Of a stretch of DNA of 17,459 bases, positions 1-7,886 are shown piece after piece; within the stretch, counting starts at the first letter, position 1, and each line of letters begins with the position of its first letter. This stretch comes from Coemansia sp. RSA 922. Its lineage: Eukaryota > Kickxellomycota > Kickxellomycetes > Kickxellales > Kickxellaceae. The notes beneath the pieces are model-generated. The model was given only the letters and a program-made list of their open reading frames with translations. It made no database searches and was not told the DNA's origin. The stretch lies in the NCBI GenBank assembly GCA_027577415.1, contig JANBQS010000461.1, positions 1 to 17,459 of the forward strand. Direction: 5' to 3'. A program made the position numbers and the translations under genes.

Positions 1-1719
1 CATATTATTGAATCCATTGTAGGCCATGTCGTAGGTAGCAGCCGTCTACAGTTTGATGGCGTCATTGAAGGCTCCAAGGGACATGTGAGCCTACTGTTGC
101 CGCTATTGAGTGTCTGTCATTGCTTTCGTGCAGTCGCTATCTCGCGCTGTTGTCGGACACACACTTTGGAAATTGATAAAGTATCTGCCAAAGTCTGGGT
201 AGTGGGATCTACGTGGTTGGGTTGTCTCATCCACAGTAAGTTTCCTACGCACCTATATGCCAAAATTCTTTTTATCGAATTAGGCGAGGATCATATCTAC
301 AATGGACTCGCGCTCAAGGCGCTGTTGCGTAAGCCCTACGTCGACTATACGTTTCCAAAGGTTCGTTCGCTGTGTTTCAAGTTTGACTTTGCTCGTAAAT
401 CGGAGCATTCCGCAGACGATGTGACTGCTCCGCAAGATATTGGGGCAAATATCCGCGCGTTTGTACGTCATATTAAACAGATAGCACCTATGGTACAAAA
501 GGTCTACATAAAGTCGACGCGCAACATTTCCATCGAAACACGTCTCCCGAGCCAGCAATTCAACAGTCTAGCCTCGCAGATCTGTCAGTCTATATGCGAT
601 ATGGAGTTTATCTACCTTAGTAGGCCGATATGCTTGGACTCATCTTTGATTACTATTCGTCGCCTGGTATACATGGACGTCAATGGATTTGAGTTTGAGC
701 CAATGGTGCATTTGGCACGGCACAACGCGCCGACATTGCAATACCTGAGCATTTATTTGCAGAGAAACGAGAATATCGCTGGTCTCATTCAAAACGCCGA
801 CGGCAGCTATGTGCAGTACCCCTGCCTGTACAAGCTGATTCTTGGAACCGGGCAGTGTACGGACTCGTCAATGGGGCCGACATTTCCTGGCGCATTGCCC
901 TTCCCCCATCTTCGGTATCTGAGCCTCGTACTAGCGAGCCCTATTGGTGATGACACGCCTTTCCGGGGCAATGCTGCCACACTCGAGTGGCTGAACATGT
1001 GTCTGACCCTAAACACAATTACTATGCTCAGGGATAACATGGTCTTTACGCCCACGAGTCATCCGAGACTCCAATCTGTCAATCTGGGATGGAACTATGA
1101 CCTACCAGAGCCCAGATCCGCTTCGGAGTTCGAATACATGAAGTTTGGGTTAACTATTGGTCCAAACGCACCAGTTCGCCAGTTCACTACGCTGATATAC
1201 CATCCAAAACTTGGGCCGATAACGACGACACTCGGTGAACATAAGTGCATTCAGGCCCTTGAACTGACACATACGCGTATCCATGTTTTGGACGTCATCG
1301 CGTTGGTCAAAGTTCTCCCACTTCTCTCATATCTAAGCTCCAAAATCCTACAGTTTGATCCGTTGCCCAGAAACATTGACAAACACAACCTCCCCGCATA
1401 CGTGATAGCAAAATACCCACCCATGGGCAAGTGGTTCCGTTGCTGGCGCATCAATACCGACTCTGTGTTTGAGGTCAAAGTCGCGGCCAAGTGGGCGCTG
1501 TTGTTGGCATTGATATGCCCAAATTTCGACTATGTGGCCGTTCCGGCAAACTCTCGCGAGTTGTTCATGGCACACATGAAGGAGATGATTGCCTCGAATG
1601 GCCACAGACAACATGCGACTCGGCTGCGGCGCTTGCTATTTGGAGGGTGGAGCAATTTTATTCCCAATGTCAAAACGGCACAAGCCAAAAGGGCAGCGGC
1701 TGTTATTAGGTACTGGTAG
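1..1719 (+). CDS. F-box/LRR-like protein, 5' end cut by window edge
   Basis: The frame is open from base 1 to the TAG at 1717-1719, giving 572 visible codons with no stop. The true start lies upstream. No in-frame ATG precedes conserved-looking sequence, and the GTG at 85 is only an internal valine codon. The fragment begins with HIIESIVGHVVGSSRLQFDG and then a LLPLLSVCHCFRAVAISRCC stretch. This matches the F-box-like head of a large family of hypothetical proteins I recall from Coemansia and other Kickxellales. The middle has irregular leucine-rich units (TLQYLSIYL, PHLRYLSLVL, TLEWLNMCL, RLQSVNLGW), as in F-box/LRR substrate adaptors. In that family the usual idea is an SCF ubiquitin-ligase adaptor, but the exact substrate is unknown and the role here is inferred. 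I see no signal peptide or membrane segment. Family membership is fairly sure; function is weak. Confidence 0.8.
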   Translation, partial: HIIESIVGHVVGSSRLQFDGVIEGSKGHVSLLLPLLSVCHCFRAVAISRCCRTHTLEIDKVSAKVWVVGSTWLGCLIHSKFPTHLYAKILFIELGEDHIYNGLALKALLRKPYVDYTFPKVRSLCFKFDFARKSEHSADDVTAPQDIGANIRAFVRHIKQIAPMVQKVYIKSTRNISIETRLPSQQFNSLASQICQSICDMEFIYLSRPICLDSSLITIRRLVYMDVNGFEFEPMVHLARHNAPTLQYLSIYLQRNENIAGLIQNADGSYVQYPCLYKLILGTGQCTDSSMGPTFPGALPFPHLRYLSLVLASPIGDDTPFRGNAATLEWLNMCLTLNTITMLRDNMVFTPTSHPRLQSVNLGWNYDLPEPRSASEFEYMKFGLTIGPNAPVRQFTTLIYHPKLGPITTTLGEHKCIQALELTHTRIHVLDVIALVKVLPLLSYLSSKILQFDPLPRNIDKHNLPAYVIAKYPPMGKWFRCWRINTDSVFEVKVAAKWALLLALICPNFDYVAVPANSRELFMAHMKEMIASNGHRQHATRLRRLLFGGWSNFIPNVKTAQAKRAAAVIRYW

Positions 1720-1862
1720 AGTGACCTGGTTTTTATTATTATTTCCTATCATAAGTGCAACAAACATTCATTTATAGCATTAACAGATTTAGAGTACCAG
1801 GAGATACACTCCATAACCTGGCGCCTGATCACGAAATAGTTGCCCTATTGAGATATTCGGAC

Positions 1863-1877
1863 TTTTTTTTTTTTTTT
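1863..1877 (+). promoter_or_regulatory. Poly(dT) tract upstream of YL1
   Basis: A run of 15 T lies 61 bp before the YL1 start codon. Poly(dA:dT) tracts are known nucleosome-depleting promoter elements in fungi. A role here is inferred from position only. Confidence 0.35.
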
Positions 1878-1938
1878 GCGAGGTCATACCATCATTTCTT
1901 TTCTATATACTGTCTTCTTAAAGGCCACTAAACACACC

Positions 1939-2994
1939 ATGAGCTTGTCGGCTAAGCGAGCGCGGCGCGATAACGCGGGCAGCAAGATGCACCGCATGAT
2001 CGAGGAAGAGCGAGCAAAGATCGAGCGAGGCGAGATTGCGGCCAGCGACGATGACGCTGATGTCGATTTTGCCAACAAGGCAGATGTAGAAGACATTATA
2101 GACTCTGACTTTGCCGAAACAGACTCTGAAGCCGAGCAAGCCGCCGACGATGCGAGTAAGGAGATCGAGGCGATGGTCGAACGAGTCGAGAGGAGACGGC
2201 AGCGCAAGGCAGCAAAGAAACATATCGTGCCGCGATTCGCTGGAGCAAAGCAACGGGCGCTGCCCAAACCCATTGCTGTCGATAAGGGCGAGAGATCTGG
2301 CTCGGTAGCTAGCGACAAAAGCGATGGCGATGGCTCCACAGTGGGTCGGCGAAAGGTACGGCTGCCTGAGCTTGCCGTGCGAGTGTCGAGTCGGAAACTG
2401 GCGGTGCGTAAGGCGCAAGAGTCAGAGGCCCTCGAGGTAGAGCGCAACTTTTTGGCGGAAGCCAAGCGTGGACGCCGAAAGCACAGCCACACACATGACT
2501 TGCCCGAACTTACCCAGGAGCAGCTCTTGGAGGAGGCAAAGCAAACAGAGATTAGCAACGTGGAAAAGCTAAAGGACTTTCAGGAACAAGAGGCCGAGGA
2601 GAAACGTCAGCAGCGGATCTTGGGTGCGCGCAAGGCCCCGCTGATCATCCATCCAGTTGCGCACTGGAAATCGACACTTCGCAACAACGATTTGGCAGAA
2701 GCTGACACCATCCCTGAGAAAGAGAACTTGTCCACTGGCGAGCCTCGGGTCGAGTATGCTCTAGACTCGCTGGACGATAGTCGGTACCCACTGAATCCCT
2801 GGACCCAACAAATCTCGCTGCTTCCTCCAAAGATATGCCCTGTAACTGGGCTGCCAGCTCGCTACTTTCACCCGCGCGCCAGGGTGCCATATGCCAACTT
2901 GCAAGCATACCGAGTGCTTGAGGAGCTGGTGCGTGGCGAGCATGCGTACTTTTGTGACATTGGTGTTTGGAGCTCTACCGCCATTACAGAGTAA
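1939..2994 (+). CDS. VPS72: YL1 / VPS72 (Swc2) chromatin-remodelling subunit
   Basis: The protein has 351 residues. It belongs to the YL1/Swc2 family, the subunit of SWR1/SRCAP-type complexes that binds H2A.Z-H2B and helps place H2A.Z in nucleosomes in the nucleus. The N-terminal half is highly charged. It has an early basic stretch (AKRARR, residues 5-10), an acidic region about residues 37-75 (DDDADVDF, DIIDSDFAETDSE), and then a basic helical region (ERRRQRKAAKK) that fits the H2A.Z-binding YL1 domain. The C-terminal YL1_C domain is clear at about residues 295-330 (CPVTGLPARYFHPR, then PYANLQAYRVL). I chose the ATG at 1939 (context cacc-ATG) because the upstream in-frame codons contain no ATG and run through a poly-T tract. 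It converges with the cyclophilin gene, leaving 116 bp between stop codons. Confidence 0.93.
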   Translation: MSLSAKRARRDNAGSKMHRMIEEERAKIERGEIAASDDDADVDFANKADVEDIIDSDFAETDSEAEQAADDASKEIEAMVERVERRRQRKAAKKHIVPRFAGAKQRALPKPIAVDKGERSGSVASDKSDGDGSTVGRRKVRLPELAVRVSSRKLAVRKAQESEALEVERNFLAEAKRGRRKHSHTHDLPELTQEQLLEEAKQTEISNVEKLKDFQEQEAEEKRQQRILGARKAPLIIHPVAHWKSTLRNNDLAEADTIPEKENLSTGEPRVEYALDSLDDSRYPLNPWTQQISLLPPKICPVTGLPARYFHPRARVPYANLQAYRVLEELVRGEHAYFCDIGVWSSTAITE

Positions 2995-3110
2995 CCGTTG
3001 CGAGCGTAATGGCGCAACATCTTTGTGAAAATACCCAGTTTAAAATATGTATATTTTTCATCATCTTGCATTTAAGAATTAGCTGTGACTATTATTTATT
3101 TTGGATCGCG

Positions 3111-4742
3111 TTACCAGCCAGCAAAATCGCCAAATGTCTGACCGCCTTTTGGTTTTGTCTTACTAGTGTTTACATCGCCGCCAGCGCCAGCTGCAGACTT
3201 TGGCGCATCGAACTTGGGCTTTTTTAAATACTTTCCAACGACCCGTGCTGTCGGCGTTTCATCGCGTGCGCTTCCTCCTCTTTCTTCAAGGCCTGAGGTT
3301 GGATCAACTGCGCTGACGGCAGAGGCAATCTTTGTGCCAAACCAATTCGTTGTCTTCCGCTCATGCTGCTCCTCCTCGGCTACTGTGCGTTGTCGTTTAC
3401 CAGCACTCAGCGCCTGGCTATCCTTTTCGTGTTCCAACTTGCGCTCCAACCGCTTACTAAACTCTGTAAAGGGGTTGACAAAGACAGACACGTCATTGAT
3501 AACAATGTCCTGCTCAGGACGGTCACTGTCGTCGGTAGGTACTGACTCGATCTTGCTCAGCACAGGCAGCCCGCCTACAACTCGGCCGAATATCGTGTGT
3601 TTGCCATCGAGATGCTTGGATACGCGGTACAAAATAAAGAACTGTGAGCTGTTCGTGTTGGGTCCGCGGTTAGCCATAGACAAGATACCGCGGTCAGAGT
3701 GTGATAGCTTCTTTGAAATTTCGTCCTTGAAATCGCTGCCCCAGAATGACTTGCCTCCGCGTCCGGTTCCGGTTGGGTCGCCACCTTGGAGCATAAAGTT
3801 CTTTATCGAGCGATGGAACTTTGTGCCCTTGTAGTACCCCGACTGAGCGAGCTTGATAAAGTTGTAGCAGGTACGTGGCGCCAAATCACAGTGTAGCTCG
3901 AGGTTGATATCCCCCATGTTGGTCACTAGTCGCGCGTATCCTTTGGCCTTTATACGGGCAAACATGTACTCTTCGGAGTTTACCAAATCTGCCTCGTTTT
4001 TAGTTACTGGCGCCATCGATGTGGATGTAAACGAAGCCGCGGTCAGGCCCTTGGAGTAGCTAGCGGCATTGTAGGGTTGGCTGGCTTTGCTCGCGGGTGC
4101 AGTGAGTTTGGCTGTCTGCTTGACTATGGCCGATCCCGTCACTGATGGTGCTGCCTTATCAGCGATTGCTCTGCTACTCTTCTCTGCGCGAACGTCGGTC
4201 AGCTTGTCCTTGTCTCCAGTGGTTAAAACCTTTGGAGCGTTTGGATCTCGCAAGACAACAAGATCAGAGCGCTCAAACGGGTCGCCAGTGACCAAATCGT
4301 CCCACACGTTAATTTTGATGTTGAATTCCTCGACTGAAGCCCACGAGTACACCTGACCACTCTTGCGATTGGCGACAATCTTTGTAAACGCTGTAAACTG
4401 CTTGAACGACACTGGATCAACGTAGTCACCGTCCGCGTTCTGGTGGTATACTAGCTCTGTCAGGTCTCCAATGTCTAAAGCCTCGCCCGTGAATGGGTGC
4501 TTGTGGTGCTCATTAACGTATGTGGTAATGACGTCGGCGTCAAACACAGAGCCATCGGCTGTGCACATTGGTTTGGTAAACGGCCTTAGTGAAAGCATGC
4601 AACAATCGAGTGGCAAGCTCTCGGTTGTCTCCTTTTTGCCCTGGATGTTGGTCTTTTTGCCGCCGAACGGGAGTCCCTCATCACCGTGTGCATTGGACCA
4701 CTCGCTTTGAGCAATATACGGCTTGTCAGTCCAGCGGCCCAT
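3111..4742 (-). CDS. PPIL2: PPIL2-type U-box cyclophilin (peptidyl-prolyl isomerase, CYC4/Cyp8 family)
   Basis: The protein has 543 residues, close to human PPIL2 and fission yeast Cyp8. It opens with MGRWTDKPYI, typical of this family. A U-box region lies at about residues 42-110 (DCCMLSLRPFTKPMCTADGS), followed by a DPVSFKQF unit. A cyclophilin domain spans about 268-424, with the FHR catalytic motif (F309, H310, R311), QGGDPTGTGRGG (319-330), and the SQFFI and KHTIFGRV core. The lysine-rich, low-complexity tail ends FGDFAGW. Family members are spliceosome-associated nuclear proteins combining a possible E3 ligase domain with a cyclophilin fold. The residue usually aromatic at the position of cyclophilin A Trp121 is His377 here, so isomerase activity is uncertain. 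ATG 4742 is the first in-frame ATG; the 28 open codons before it contain none. S. cerevisiae lacks a U-box cyclophilin of this type. Confidence 0.93.
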   Translation of the reverse strand: MGRWTDKPYIAQSEWSNAHGDEGLPFGGKKTNIQGKKETTESLPLDCCMLSLRPFTKPMCTADGSVFDADVITTYVNEHHKHPFTGEALDIGDLTELVYHQNADGDYVDPVSFKQFTAFTKIVANRKSGQVYSWASVEEFNIKINVWDDLVTGDPFERSDLVVLRDPNAPKVLTTGDKDKLTDVRAEKSSRAIADKAAPSVTGSAIVKQTAKLTAPASKASQPYNAASYSKGLTAASFTSTSMAPVTKNEADLVNSEEYMFARIKAKGYARLVTNMGDINLELHCDLAPRTCYNFIKLAQSGYYKGTKFHRSIKNFMLQGGDPTGTGRGGKSFWGSDFKDEISKKLSHSDRGILSMANRGPNTNSSQFFILYRVSKHLDGKHTIFGRVVGGLPVLSKIESVPTDDSDRPEQDIVINDVSVFVNPFTEFSKRLERKLEHEKDSQALSAGKRQRTVAEEEQHERKTTNWFGTKIASAVSAVDPTSGLEERGGSARDETPTARVVGKYLKKPKFDAPKSAAGAGGDVNTSKTKPKGGQTFGDFAGW

Positions 4743-4822
4743 GTGTGAGATAAAGTGCAAAGTAAATCGATATAGTTGAAAGAAAGTGACTAAATTTCCA
4801 ATAAACGCCCCCTCCCTTTTGA

Positions 4823-4827
4823 CCAAT
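4823..4827 (+). promoter_or_regulatory. CCAAT box upstream of the U-box cyclophilin gene
   Basis: CCAAT (gaCCAATca) lies 80 nt before the start codon of the minus-strand cyclophilin gene. CCAAT is the core site of the HAP/CBC complex. The match is short, so function is inferred from its position only. Confidence 0.35.
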
Positions 4828-4993
4828 CAAAACAAAAGGCTGCTCTAAAGTTATGGTCACCTATGTGATACGCTCTATCTTTTCCCAAAAATTTAAGAAC
4901 GTTTAATGAACAAGGGTGTTTATAATGTCTAGAAGAAGAAAAAATGAATGAAAATTAACAAAGTTTTTAAATAAAAAAAGCGCAAGATATTGG

Positions 4994-6199
4994 TCAATAT
5001 TCGTCTAGATGGCGGAACGAGATACCTGAGTGAATTCGACCAGAAGATCCATTAGCCACACGAGCACTAGGCGGAGTTGCTGGCTCACCGTACTCTGACA
5101 TATCGCTACTAGGATAGCCACGCGAGTCACGCACATAGTTAGACTGACGATTGTCACCGCCATACCCAGCAATAGTAGTTGCGGCAATCAGATTTGTATG
5201 ACTGTCTGGACTAAATCCCTTAAACTCCTCAAAATCGTTCGCGTTGTACATCCGCCTATTACGCCTATTTCGACTCCAAAGAAGCGCCAATACGGCAGCC
5301 GCTATTACCATTAGTAGTCCAATGACTATGCCACCGATGGCACCTCCACTTAGTTTACTGCTCTGTGTTTTGTTCGACGACGGTTCGTCTAATGCATCAC
5401 TGCCGCTGTTGCCGGGCTTGGATGGTAGGGATGTTGGCTTCGGCAGTTTGTCTGTTACAGAATCGATGTCGTTGGCTCCGCTAGCGTGTCCATTATTTTC
5501 CGTGTCGTCGTCGCTGTTGTTGTTTTCTTTGTTTGGCCCGGCATCTGATGGAGTACTCGCAGGTGGACTACCACCATTCGGATTAGGATTAATGTTGTTA
5601 TCAATTGCGCTGTTGTCATTGCTCGGTTTTGCCGGATTACTCCCATTGTCTATCGGTGTTAATGTTGGCGAGGGGTTAGGAACCACAGGTGGTGGCTGTG
5701 GTGGTGCAATAGGATTATTGCTAGGAACTGGTTCTGGTGCTGGCGGCGTAGGCAACGGAGGTGGTTGTGGCGGCGAAGGAGGAGGAGGCGGTGGTGGTGG
5801 TGGTGGCGGCGGCGGTGGAGGAGTCGGAGCTGTTACTTCGGCAGGAGGTGTTTTTGGCGGTTCAGGAGTTGGAGTAGGCGGTTGTGGAGGCGGATTAGGC
5901 GGTTCAGGAGTCGGAGTCGGCGGAGGAGGTGGTGGTGGTGGAGGTGGTGGAGGTGGTGGTGGAGGTGGTGGCGGAGTGGGTGGGGTAGGGGTAGGTTTGG
6001 GAAGGACGATAATCGGCGGCGTGGGTGTAACTTTCTCTTTATTGCCGCCCTCACCATCATTTGGGCTGGGCTTTGGTGGCCGTCCGCCCCAAATCTTGGT
6101 AGGTACTGTAACCCAGTCGGGTTGGACAACAGGAAGCTCTGCCGCACTTGCCAATGCCAGCACCGCAGTGAGCGCAAGCAATACTCGTGGCGCTCTCAT
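4994..6199 (-). CDS. Proline-rich single-pass (type I) membrane protein, function unknown
   Basis: The protein has 401 residues. It begins with a clear signal peptide (MRAPRVLLALTAVLALASAA, then ELPVV). Next comes a short domain with DWVTVPTKIWGG, a proline-rich stalk (about residues 60-190) containing runs of 19 (76-94) and 15 (127-141) prolines, and an Asn/Ser-rich stretch with candidate N-glycosylation sites (NGS, NNS, NKT). One transmembrane helix spans about 285-308 (GGIVIGLLMVIAAAVLALLW) with an RNRRNRR stop-transfer flank. A 90-residue cytosolic tail rich in Ser and Tyr ends RHLDEY. This plan (signal, rigid stalk, one helix, short tail) resembles fungal wall-stress sensors and Axl2/Skg6-like proteins, but I see no diagnostic domain, so sensor is a guess. 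ATG 6199 is the first in-frame ATG. Low complexity makes homology calls risky. Confidence 0.85.
   Translation of the reverse strand: MRAPRVLLALTAVLALASAAELPVVQPDWVTVPTKIWGGRPPKPSPNDGEGGNKEKVTPTPPIIVLPKPTPTPPTPPPPPPPPPPPPPPPPPPPTPTPEPPNPPPQPPTPTPEPPKTPPAEVTAPTPPPPPPPPPPPPPPPSPPQPPPLPTPPAPEPVPSNNPIAPPQPPPVVPNPSPTLTPIDNGSNPAKPSNDNSAIDNNINPNPNGGSPPASTPSDAGPNKENNNSDDDTENNGHASGANDIDSVTDKLPKPTSLPSKPGNSGSDALDEPSSNKTQSSKLSGGAIGGIVIGLLMVIAAAVLALLWSRNRRNRRMYNANDFEEFKGFSPDSHTNLIAATTIAGYGGDNRQSNYVRDSRGYPSSDMSEYGEPATPPSARVANGSSGRIHSGISFRHLDEY
5777..5974 (-). repeat. Two polyproline codon tracts (G-rich on the + strand)
   Basis: Codons for 15 consecutive prolines (5777-5821) and 19 consecutive prolines (5918-5974) flank a Pro-Thr-Pro-Glu segment. 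The codons are mixed CCA, CCT and CCG rather than one pure triplet, so the protein run has outlived any original slippage repeat. On the + strand, which is the template for this gene, the region is dense GG doublets spaced by one base, a layout that can form two-tier G-quadruplexes. Confidence 0.85.
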
Positions 6200-6744
6200 G
6201 TGGCTAGCAAGAAGAAAGAAAAAAAAAAAAAAAAAAACTCCCCCTCCAGGAATATAGGAATATGTGATTAAAATGCGAGGTAAGTGTACAAAAAATATAT
6301 ATGGCGAAATGAAGAAGAAAAGACAAAACCCAAGGTAGTCAAGGTACCTTAAAACGTGTAGCCTATACACATTGAGAAATTGTATGGTGTCTTTGCACCA
6401 CAGAACAGATACTCGATGTAAAGAAAGATATGCCGGTTGCCAATCCCCTTTTTGCGAAATGTCTGCATGTGGACCGGAAAACTTGTATTTCTACAAAGAG
6501 GGCAGCAGACCACCATATGCACCAGACCGTTTGAGAACCACTTACATAAGGGGGGGAAATCGTAAACACACAACTTAATTAGCAACTAGAGCGAGTCATG
6601 AACAAGTTTTTTTTTTTTGTTTCTTTGTAGAACTGATTAGGTACAAAGACTACAACACAGCCAGTGTTTTTTCTTTCTTTTTTGACAACCGCGTGGTCGT
6701 CAAGGATTCGCGTCGTAGCAAAGAATCCCCCCTTTTTCTCCTTA
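6200..6744. other. Intergenic region, 545 bp, no gene seen
   Basis: This gap holds the promoter and 5' leader of the proline-rich membrane protein gene and the 3' region of RPC34. It has 19 A at 6219-6237 (a T-tract 20-38 nt before the minus-strand start codon) and 12 T at 6607-6618. Short open frames of 65-80 codons exist on both strands, but several start at TTG or GTG and none has recognisable domains. I found no tRNA A/B box pair. Confidence 0.6.
6219..6237 (-). promoter_or_regulatory. Poly(dT) leader tract of the membrane protein gene
   Basis: Nineteen consecutive A on the + strand read as T on the coding strand, starting 20 nt before the ATG at 6199. It may be a nucleosome-depleting promoter element or a pyrimidine-rich leader. 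Only its position supports a role. Confidence 0.35.
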
Positions 6745-7707
6745 CTAGAAAGATAGCCAGGTTTTAAGGTACTCGCACTTGGCAGGGGTAATAGCGCCAG
6801 TATCGCTGCACCGGTCATAGACAGGACACCTGCCGCAGGGAATATCAGTAAACGGCGAGTCTATATTAGACCCCCGCAAAGCACGATACATCCAATCGGT
6901 CTTTGGCTTCACACCCAAACTCCGGCCGCCTCCACTGCCACCGCCCATATCCACTTCGAACGCTGGAGCAATGCGCTCAATCTTTCCGTCATAAACCAGC
7001 ATAGTCAGCAGCTCTTCAATGTGATCGACCGACAACGCCACAGTAGAGATACCATTTGCAGAAATGTGCCTATGGACACCAGAGCTCTTTGGATAAGCCA
7101 TATGGTTAGCCGAATATATGCCTTTCGGCATAGCGCGAGGATAGCTCTGCAGGTAAATGAACTTGTAGCACTGACCCGCCAGCTGATCAATGAAATCAGT
7201 GTCCATCTCTTGGTCCGTGTACCAAGGACCACCGGTAATGTCAGTCGATGGAGAGACGTCGATCAGCATGTACAGTTTGCGTGTCGGGTGCTTCACTGAT
7301 TTGACCGACTTTATCAGCGCCTTTTGCTCTAGGCCCTTGAGACACCGAGTGATTACGCCTTGGAGCAAGTTGGTCTTTTGCTTCAGCGTGCGCACCCAGA
7401 TACCCTCGCTGCCGCTGTTCTCAATGTGCTTGTATACGAGTCGCTCGTCGCCGGTTAGCCCCGCCATACGCTCAAACTCGCCCGCATGCACACCGCGATA
7501 TAAGATCCGAGTCCCCACCTGCATCAGCTCTAGTCGGCCGGCCTTCAGCAGTCGGTTAACTCCATTGACAGCTATTTCTAGTGGATAGTTGGGCAATGCC
7601 ACTTTGAGAAAATCGGCGTCAAGCCCCTCAGGCTGCTGTAAGGCCAGCTCGTAAATCTCTCTATCCATCATCGCCGCCTGCTCTTCTTTATCAAGCGAGT
7701 CCGACAT
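6745..7707 (-). CDS. RPC34: RNA polymerase III subunit RPC34 (RPC6/POLR3F)
   Basis: The protein has 320 residues, close to the roughly 316 of human RPC6. This subunit belongs to the Pol III RPC82-RPC34-RPC31 trimer, which contacts TFIIIB and opens promoter DNA at tRNA and 5S genes in the nucleus. Tandem winged-helix domains occupy about residues 1-150 (LLKAGRLELMQ, then GIWVRTLKQKTNL and LIKSVKSVKHPTRKLYML). A conserved GGPWYTDQEMDTDFI follows at about 159-173. The C-terminus carries four cysteines (C291, C294, C300, C311). Their spacing of 3, 6 and 11 matches the iron-sulfur cluster ligands of human RPC6 (CxxCPV...C...PxxCxYxxxWL). ATG 7707 (acaATGtcg) is the first in-frame ATG; the open frame before it is an AT-rich leader. 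It lies head-to-tail with HIS7, with 179 bp between them. Confidence 0.96.
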   Translation of the reverse strand: MSDSLDKEEQAAMMDREIYELALQQPEGLDADFLKVALPNYPLEIAVNGVNRLLKAGRLELMQVGTRILYRGVHAGEFERMAGLTGDERLVYKHIENSGSEGIWVRTLKQKTNLLQGVITRCLKGLEQKALIKSVKSVKHPTRKLYMLIDVSPSTDITGGPWYTDQEMDTDFIDQLAGQCYKFIYLQSYPRAMPKGIYSANHMAYPKSSGVHRHISANGISTVALSVDHIEELLTMLVYDGKIERIAPAFEVDMGGGSGGGRSLGVKPKTDWMYRALRGSNIDSPFTDIPCGRCPVYDRCSDTGAITPAKCEYLKTWLSF

Positions 7708-7886
7708 TGTCAAGAAAAAGTATAAAAATGAAAAAAGGAGAAAATATAGTGAGAAAATAAAAAATGAAAAGAAAGGATGGCCGCAGCAACAGCAAAAAAA
7801 CAAATTTTTTTATGACGTGTGGCATAAAAAAAAAAAAGAGCCTGTAGATTTTATAGAGTATTTCTAGGTATACGCGCACAAACAGG

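Noticed and set aside
85..87. GTG at 85 as the start of the first gene
   Set aside because: The frame is open back to base 1 and the upstream residues fit the family's conserved head, so the start is outside the window.
1884..2558. Minus-strand serine-rich frame of 224 codons inside YL1
   Set aside because: It is a shadow of the acidic and basic repeats of YL1, and its composition is low-complexity.
5244..6257. Plus-strand glycine-rich frame of 337 codons opposite the membrane protein
   Set aside because: The glycine run is the reverse complement of the proline codons. The minus-strand frame has a signal peptide, a transmembrane helix and a good start; this one has none.
6349..6585. Short open frames in the 545-bp gap as a small gene
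   Set aside because: They overlap one another on both strands, several have non-ATG starts, and none has a signal, helix or known motif.
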